A stretch of 64,000 nt of DNA, from the NCBI GenBank assembly GCA_903772945.1, contig CAICTM010000357.1:1-64000 (forward strand), in the 5' to 3' direction. Under the pieces are notes generated by a model. The model ran no database searches and was not told the DNA's origin. It was given only the letters and a program-made list of their open reading frames with translations. The stretch's first letter is position 1. Each line of letters starts with the position of its first letter. Position numbers and translations under genes: made by a program. Below are positions 58,197 to 64,000 of this stretch, in pieces. The DNA comes from Seminavis robusta (lineage: Eukaryota; Bacillariophyta; Bacillariophyceae; Naviculales; Naviculaceae).

Positions 58197-61100
58197 ATGC
58201 CGAAAGAGGATCGGTCCGATTGGGTGGCAGTTGCCCCTGAATTTCAAGCAGCTGGACCCCAAGATGGTGTGTTCAAGATTCGACCGGCATCATCGGCATA
58301 TCAGTTCTTTCAAAAGGACGTCACGGAGGAAGCCAAGGCCGAGTTGATCGCTGCGGAAGGCAAGTTCGAGGTGGGAAAATTCTCTAGGTTGGTTCGAGAA
58401 AGATGGAATAATCTCGATCCGGAGGAGAAAGCACATTATGAAGGACTGGCGCAAGAAGACTCGATTCGCTTCAGGAGTGAGAGCCATGCAGCTGATGTAG
58501 CTGCCATGGAACGAAAGGCAAAGCTCCGAGCGGAGCGAGAACAACTCATTGTGGATGATGAAGGAGGAGATCAAAGAAAGACTAGAGGACAGCGCAAGAA
58601 GAATGAAAAGAAGAAAATCCGCATGGAGAAGAAGAGGCGGAAGAAGCCTCGAACCAAGGAGGATTCAGATGGAAGTGATGAGGATTCTGGAGAGTCCTAC
58701 AAAGATGAGGGGCCGTCCTCGGACAGCGATGACTCGGATGATTCAGAGGCTTCCAAAAAGAGAAAACCAAAGCCCAAGCCTGCACCGCGAAAAATGAGCC
58801 AGAAACAAATAGAGCACAGAGAGAAACTCAGAGAAGAAAAGCAAGGGAAGGAACGATACATCGAACAACGGCAAGATGATCTTCGGAAGGAGAAGGCTGA
58901 CCAAGCCAAGAGACGGCTCATGTTCCTTCTGAAACAAAGCAGCATTTTCTCTCACTTTGGGGCCGTCAAGGAGGACCAGGCGAAATTCGGAATAAAAGCA
59001 AATACCAAACGAACGGGGACAGATGGAGAGTCTCGGCGGAGTGCCCTTGGGGACGATGAAGGCGACCAGCAGGATGCTGCCGACCTTGAAGACGACGCTC
59101 AGACTACCTTCCTGACCACGCAGCCAACTACTCTGGGGTTCGGGAAGATGCGTACCTACCAATTGGAGGGTCTGAATTGGATGATTCGGTTGCAAGAAAA
59201 TGGTGTAAATGGCATTTTGGCGGATGAGATGGGTCTGGTACGTCCTGCCTTGTCCCTGGCGTCATTGGTGATGACTCCGAATTTTTTTCTGATTTTTGCA
59301 ATCCATTTTCACACTACAGGGCAAGACATTGCAGTCCATATCTGTACTAGTATATATGTTGGAGTACCGCAAGGTCACTGGGCCTCATCTTATTGTTGTT
59401 CCGAAAAGTACTTTGAGCAACTGGATGGGGGAACTGGCACGCTGGGCTCCGTCCCTGACCGCCGTCAAGTTTCATGGGGACAGGGCATCTCGAGAAGAAA
59501 TCATTCGAAAGTACCTAGAGCCAGGACAAAGGGACGAAGATAGAACTTGGAATGTGTGCGTTACTACGTACGAAATTTGCAACATTGAAAAAAATGTCAT
59601 GAACAAGTTTGCTTGGCAATACTTGATTATCGATGAGGCGCACAGATTAAAGAATGAAGCATCAGCATTTTCCAAGACAGTTCGGCAATTCGAAACGCGG
59701 TACAGAATACTTCTCACAGGGTAAGATGAGCGACTGTTTGGGTCTTCTGAGCATTCCTGTTCTCCTCCTGACCCTTTGTCATTGGCGCAGAACTCCGTTA
59801 CAGAACTCGCTACATGAGCTTTGGGCTTTGTTAAATTTTCTTGTCCCAGATGTCTTTGCAAACGCCGAACAGTTCGATGAATGGTTTAACTTGGACATCG
59901 AGGACAACGACGAGAAGAACAGACTCATCTCACAGTTGCACAAGATCCTTCGCCCCTTTATGCTTCGTCGGCTGAAGGCAGACGTTGAGAAGTCCCTGCC
60001 GCCGAAGCACGAGACAATCCTGTTCACAGGGATGAGTTCGATGCAAAAGAAGCTATATCGAGACATTCTGATAAGAGATATCGATGCCATCCAGGGGAAA
60101 AATGCAGGCAGTCGCACAGCCATTCTGAACATTGTCATGCAGTTGCGCAAGTGTGCAGGTACGTTCGTACATGTGCGACTAATTTTTTCAAAATATATGC
60201 TCTTATCTTAACTCTGCTGCATGCACTGCATACACCTCGACTGCAGGACACCCCTATCTGTTTCCTGGCGTCGAAGACCGATCATTGCCACCTCTAGGCG
60301 AACATTTGGTAGAAAATTGCGGCAAGATGGTCCTACTCGACAAGTTGCTGAAGCGTCTCCGTGAAAGCGGTCACAGGGTTCTGTTGTTTACGCAAATGAC
60401 TCGTATCCTTGATCTCATGGAAGATTACCTCGTAATGCGACGATTTCCCTATTGTAGAATTGACGGAAACACCAGCTATGATGATCGTGAAGACTACATT
60501 GAAGCCTACAATGCCCCCAATTCCGAGAAGTTCTTGTTCCTTCTGTCCACTAGGGCCGGCGGTTTGGGTATCAACCTCCAGACTGCGGACGTTGTTATCC
60601 TCTATGATAGCGATTGGAATCCTCAGGTCAGTTTTCAAGAGCATTAAAGGAACTTTTCAGGCGATTGAGGTCGTGCTAATGTTTTTGGTGATTTTTCATT
60701 CCTCTCCTCTCCTTAGGCTGATCTTCAAGCACAGGACCGTGCTCATCGCATTGTAAGTGGGTTCGCTGGTCGTTCGAACGAGTGTGTATTCTATTTCCCC
60801 ATGCCGCCATGTAGCTCATCTTTCATTCTTCATGTTGCGGTTTGCAGGGTCAAAAACGACCGGTTCAGGTATTCCGATTTGTGACAGAACATACCATTGA
60901 AGAAAAGATTGTTGAACGAGCCCAACAGAAACTCAAACTTGATGCTATGGTAGTCCAGCAGGGGCGCCTGAAAGATAAAGGCAAAATGTCACGAGATGAT
61001 CTCTTGGAAGCCGTTCGATTCGGAGCCGACAAAATCTTCAAGAGCAAAGACTCCTCTATTACGGATGATGACATCGACCTGATCTTGAATGCCGGTAAGC

Positions 61101-63158
61101 GAAAGACACAAGAGCTGAACGACAAACTCAAGGCAGCCGAGAAAGGCGATTTGCTGGACTTCAAACTCGACGGCGGCGGGAACGTGCAGACTTTCGAAGG
61201 TGTTGATTACTCTAGCAACGCCCTGGCTCAGGCAAAGGCCGAAGCTGAGCTGATCAGCATCATCGACATTGGGAAGAGAGAACGCAAGCCAGTTGCGAAT
61301 TACAACGAGAACCTCTTGTACCAGCAGCAGATAGCTGCCTTGCAGGGAAAGTCTGTCAAAGCTCCCAAGAAAAAGAAGGAAATCAAATTGCCAAAACACC
61401 TGCGACTCCCTCGCATGGAGGACTTCCAGATGTACGACAGAGAGGCGCTGTTGAAGATCCAAGAAGAGGAGGAGAAAGCCTTTCGTGAGTTACCGGAAGA
61501 ACAACAAAAGATGGCAGCTACAAAGAAGAAGGAACAAACGCAACAAGAAGCAGAAGAGAAACCAGCGGAAGAAGGCGATGTAAAGACGGAACCGGAAGAA
61601 CCTTTTGAGTTGCCCCCGTTACTTGACGAAGAAAAGCAACAGCTCAAGGCCAAGCTTCTGGCCGAGGGATTTGCAGATTGGAAACGGCAAGAGTATCTGA
61701 TGTTTATCAAGGCTAGCGCGAAGTACGGGAGAACCGCACTCCCGAGTATTGCCGCCGACGTCGGAAAGTCAGAAGCCGATGTGGAGCGATACGCTTCAGC
61801 CTTCTGGGGCGACCTTGGCAAAACTCGATTCTCGGAGCATGAGTACGACCGCGTTTTCAAGCTCATCGAGAAAGGCGAGAAGAAGATCGACGAAATCAAA
61901 TCGTTGGAACGCGGCACAAGGATACTCGTTTCGTTGTTTTCAAATCCCTGGGATGAACTCGAGTTCAATTACGTCAATTGCAAGGACAAAATGTTCACCT
62001 CAGAGGAAGATCGTCACTTGCTTTGTTGGACACACAAGGTACGTTGTTCTTACTACACTGTCCCCCCTTTTCCCGGTTTTGCTTCATCCAGCATGGGGCC
62101 TGAACAGTTGCTTGATTATGTTATTTGTTTTGCAGTTTGGCTACGGACAATGGAACGCAATAAAGATGGCCATTAGGCGGAGCCCAGCATTTCGATTTGA
62201 TTACTTTATCCGCAGTCTGAGTGTGGATTTGCTTGGCAAGCGTTGCGAACAGCTTATGAAGTTTGCAGAGAAGGAGGTGGAACAGCTCGAGCAGAAGGCA
62301 AGAGAACAGGCAGGCCTTCCGTCTGAGCCAACCCAAGAAGGCGACTCACTACAACCGATTGAGCTTCCTGAGATCTCAATCCTGCGAGAACAGATTCGTT
62401 CAAGTAAGAAAGAGAAATTGGAAACCGAGAGAAAACAGCTCGAAGAAAAGGCGGCAGAGGCGGAAAAGCAGTTGAAGGACGTCCAAGACAAGTTGAAGGC
62501 TCTGACTGAGTCATCGGACTATGACCTTCCCGGCAGTGCCGTCAAGGAGCCACCGGACCGAGGGCAGGGAGAAAGCTCAGAGAAAGAGAATGCGGACGCT
62601 TACAATGAATCAAAGCCTGATGGAAATAACGAAGAGAACGGAGCCATGGGTCCCGAGGGATTCCTTGAGTTTCCGGAGTACGATGGCTCGGAAGAACCCA
62701 AGGAAAGCAAGAAGGCCTTCACACATTTTTGTATGCACACTCGGAAGGAAGTCAAAGCGACGCTTGATCCTAGTGAACGAAAGAACAAGGTAAGCAGCTG
62801 TGGGCATTACGTTGAATTGTTTGCTTCCCGCTGCAGTTACATGTACATTTAACATTGTTGCTGTGCTGATTTTGAGCAGGAAGTTGTCCATGGAATTCTG
62901 AGGGAACGCTGGGTGCAACTTGCAGACGACGACAAGACAGTGTGGCGACAGTGGGCCTCCTGGGACAAAAAACGCTACGAGCGCGACCTGGCTATTTATG
63001 AGGAGAAAAACTCCAATGGTGGCAACTCTACCAAGTCCCAAACCAACGGCGATAAGGAGGATTCCATCCATGTCCCCAAGAAGCGAAAGCCGTCGGCTGA
63101 ATCAGATGTTGGCTCACCATCCTTCAACTCAATCCCCAAAAAACGCCGCAGTGCATAG
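58197..63158 (+). CDS. ISWI-type chromatin remodelling ATPase flanked by HMG boxes
   Basis: Nucleosome-sliding ATPase of 1449 residues. Eight exons: 58197-59237, 59320-59720, 59791-60158, 60247-60626, 60717-60752 (36 nt), 60848-62038, 62136-62789 and 62880-63158. An HMG box ([20 protein letters not shown], residues about 26-95) precedes a highly charged linker. The SNF2 core follows, with DEMGLGKT near 344, DEAH at 452-455, [39 protein letters not shown] and [23 protein letters not shown] and SLIDE modules follow ([45 protein letters not shown]). A second HMG-like box spans the last two exons ([19 protein letters not shown] to [19 protein letters not shown]). Nuclear basic tail. The usual NHPYLF reads GHPYLF here. 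Confidence 0.93.
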
Positions 63159-63480
63159 AGCGACTTACAGAATTTTTAGATCACGACCGTCATTTCCGTC
63201 CATTGTATTTTTAGGAGCTGTAACTGATTCAATTCTGAAATGCTAGTATTGTAAGTCTACTAGGTCCACAATCTAGCTATGGTAGAGCCTCTTGGATACC
63301 GGTATGTTGTCCTGGAGCCTTCGAACCTTTTGCCGCATCAGGCCAATCTGCGCTCGTCAAGCACAATACCTAACCAGTTACAACTGCAGTAGCCATCACT
63401 TCATTCAGTATAACGGGGGTTAGAGTAGGTGGATTGATTCATCCTAGTAGTGAAATTCTTAGTCTACTAGTAACCTCTAT
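63159..63480. other. convergent gap ISWI / SEC31
   Basis: 322 bases between two genes reading toward each other. No feature seen apart from CTAG words. Confidence 0.4.
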
Positions 63481-64000
63481 CTAGAGCCTCTTCGAAGCCA
63501 GTTGAATCAGGAACTTGACTCCTTTGAGCCAATCCTTGTGATCTTTCCAGTCATCGTTCACCAATTGCTTTTGAATTTGAGTAGTGGTGTTGTAGTCTCG
63601 GTTGAGAAGTGCAGTGACGAGATTCGAGACCTTTTGGATCACGCCCGCGTCAATGTCACCACGCGCAAGTCTCTTCACAAGGATTGCCACGCCCTTTTCT
63701 GCCTCAGAGAGCTGTCGCTTGTCTGCAGCTGTCAGAGGAGCTGCAGCAAGAGACGACGTGATCGTGAGCAAGCCATCCTTGATAGGATTGTATTCGGCAG
63801 GAAGCTGAACACTGTCGAAGTTCAGCGTGGCCGATACTGGTGCTTTCCCTGGTGTGACCTGTGCAATACCATGTCTCGTAGCGCCAGTGTACGGGTTACT
63901 CGTTCCAACGTTTCCATACTGATACGCAAGCTCAGGATGAGAAGATGAACTGACGAAGCCATCCCCGTACTTCGAGGCCAATTTCGTATTCGTCGCCGAG
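63481..64000 (-). CDS. SEC31: SEC31 C-terminal end (partial, runs off the window)
   Basis: The frame is open through base 64000, so only the last 170 or so residues are visible. They read LASKYGDGFVSSSSHPELA, then YQYGNVGTSNPYTGAT, a Pro-containing linker and a helical C-terminal domain (KRQLSEAEKGVAILVKRLA, DWKDHKDWLKGVKFLIQLA), the SRA1-like terminal domain of SEC31. SEC31 forms the outer cage of COPII vesicles leaving the ER. The WD40 propeller and alpha-solenoid would lie beyond the window. The TTG-started frame at 63981 is not the true start. Confidence 0.75.
   Translation of the reverse strand, partial: SATNTKLASKYGDGFVSSSSHPELAYQYGNVGTSNPYTGATRHGIAQVTPGKAPVSATLNFDSVQLPAEYNPIKDGLLTITSSLAAAPLTAADKRQLSEAEKGVAILVKRLARGDIDAGVIQKVSNLVTALLNRDYNTTTQIQKQLVNDDWKDHKDWLKGVKFLIQLASKRL

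Overview
This is a nuclear window from a eukaryotic microalga, most likely a diatom. Genes carry short GT-AG introns of about 70-130 bp. Two proteins start with a signal peptide followed by the diatom plastid-entry motif with Phe at the cleavage site (GSA-F-QAP and SSA-F-VVP). There is debris of the helicase-associated (HA) repeat family common in diatoms, and the intergenic DNA is full of self-complementary words such as GCTAGC and GGTACC. The species cannot be fixed from sequence alone. I rebuilt about 22 protein-coding genes by splicing frames at GT-AG sites, checking that phase is kept and that family motifs join across junctions. Many open frames begin at non-ATG codons, so I moved those starts to the first sensible ATG.

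Left part (1-23.9 kb). Three choline-transporter-like (CTL/SLC44) paralogues lie at 1.6-3.6 kb (+), 4.2-6.1 kb (-) and 16.6-18.3 kb (+). Between them are a 1533-residue multispanning membrane protein with a Pro/Gln/Tyr-rich head, a bifunctional folate enzyme (HPPK-DHPS) with a mitochondrial-type leader, and a MYND-finger protein. A prenylcysteine oxidase, a gluconokinase-like P-loop kinase and a mitochondrial-type adenylate kinase follow.

Middle part (23.9-46 kb). A gene-poor stretch holds a broken SUMO-like fragment, another decayed coding stretch and a 120-bp duplication. Next come a secreted SET plus Fe(II)/2-oxoglutarate-oxygenase-like fusion, a leucine-rich-repeat protein, a BET1-type SNARE, a C3orf33-like protein, two plastid-targeted proteins (one DUF1118/RIQ-like), an ABHD17-like hydrolase and a large unrecognised protein. 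The intergenic zone at 34.5-37.4 kb carries an interspersed repeat family.

Right part (46-64 kb). This holds housekeeping genes: a tandem AAA+ ATPase, MMS19 and CIAPIN1/DRE2 (both of the cytosolic Fe-S pathway), SSU72 divergent from an ISWI remodeller with two HMG boxes, and the C-terminus of SEC31 running off the edge. Between MMS19 and CIAPIN1 sits a dense block of nested tandem repeats (53.17-54.52 kb) rich in perfect palindromes, followed by decayed HA repeats.

The genes do not form one pathway. The clearest functional links are the CTL paralogue cluster, the two Fe-S assembly genes 2.4 kb apart, and the shared SSU72/ISWI promoter. The most unusual items are the 8-nt and 15-nt micro-exons, the secreted SET-oxygenase fusion, the prion-like-headed giant membrane protein, the HMG-ISWI-HMG layout and the palindrome-rich repeat block.
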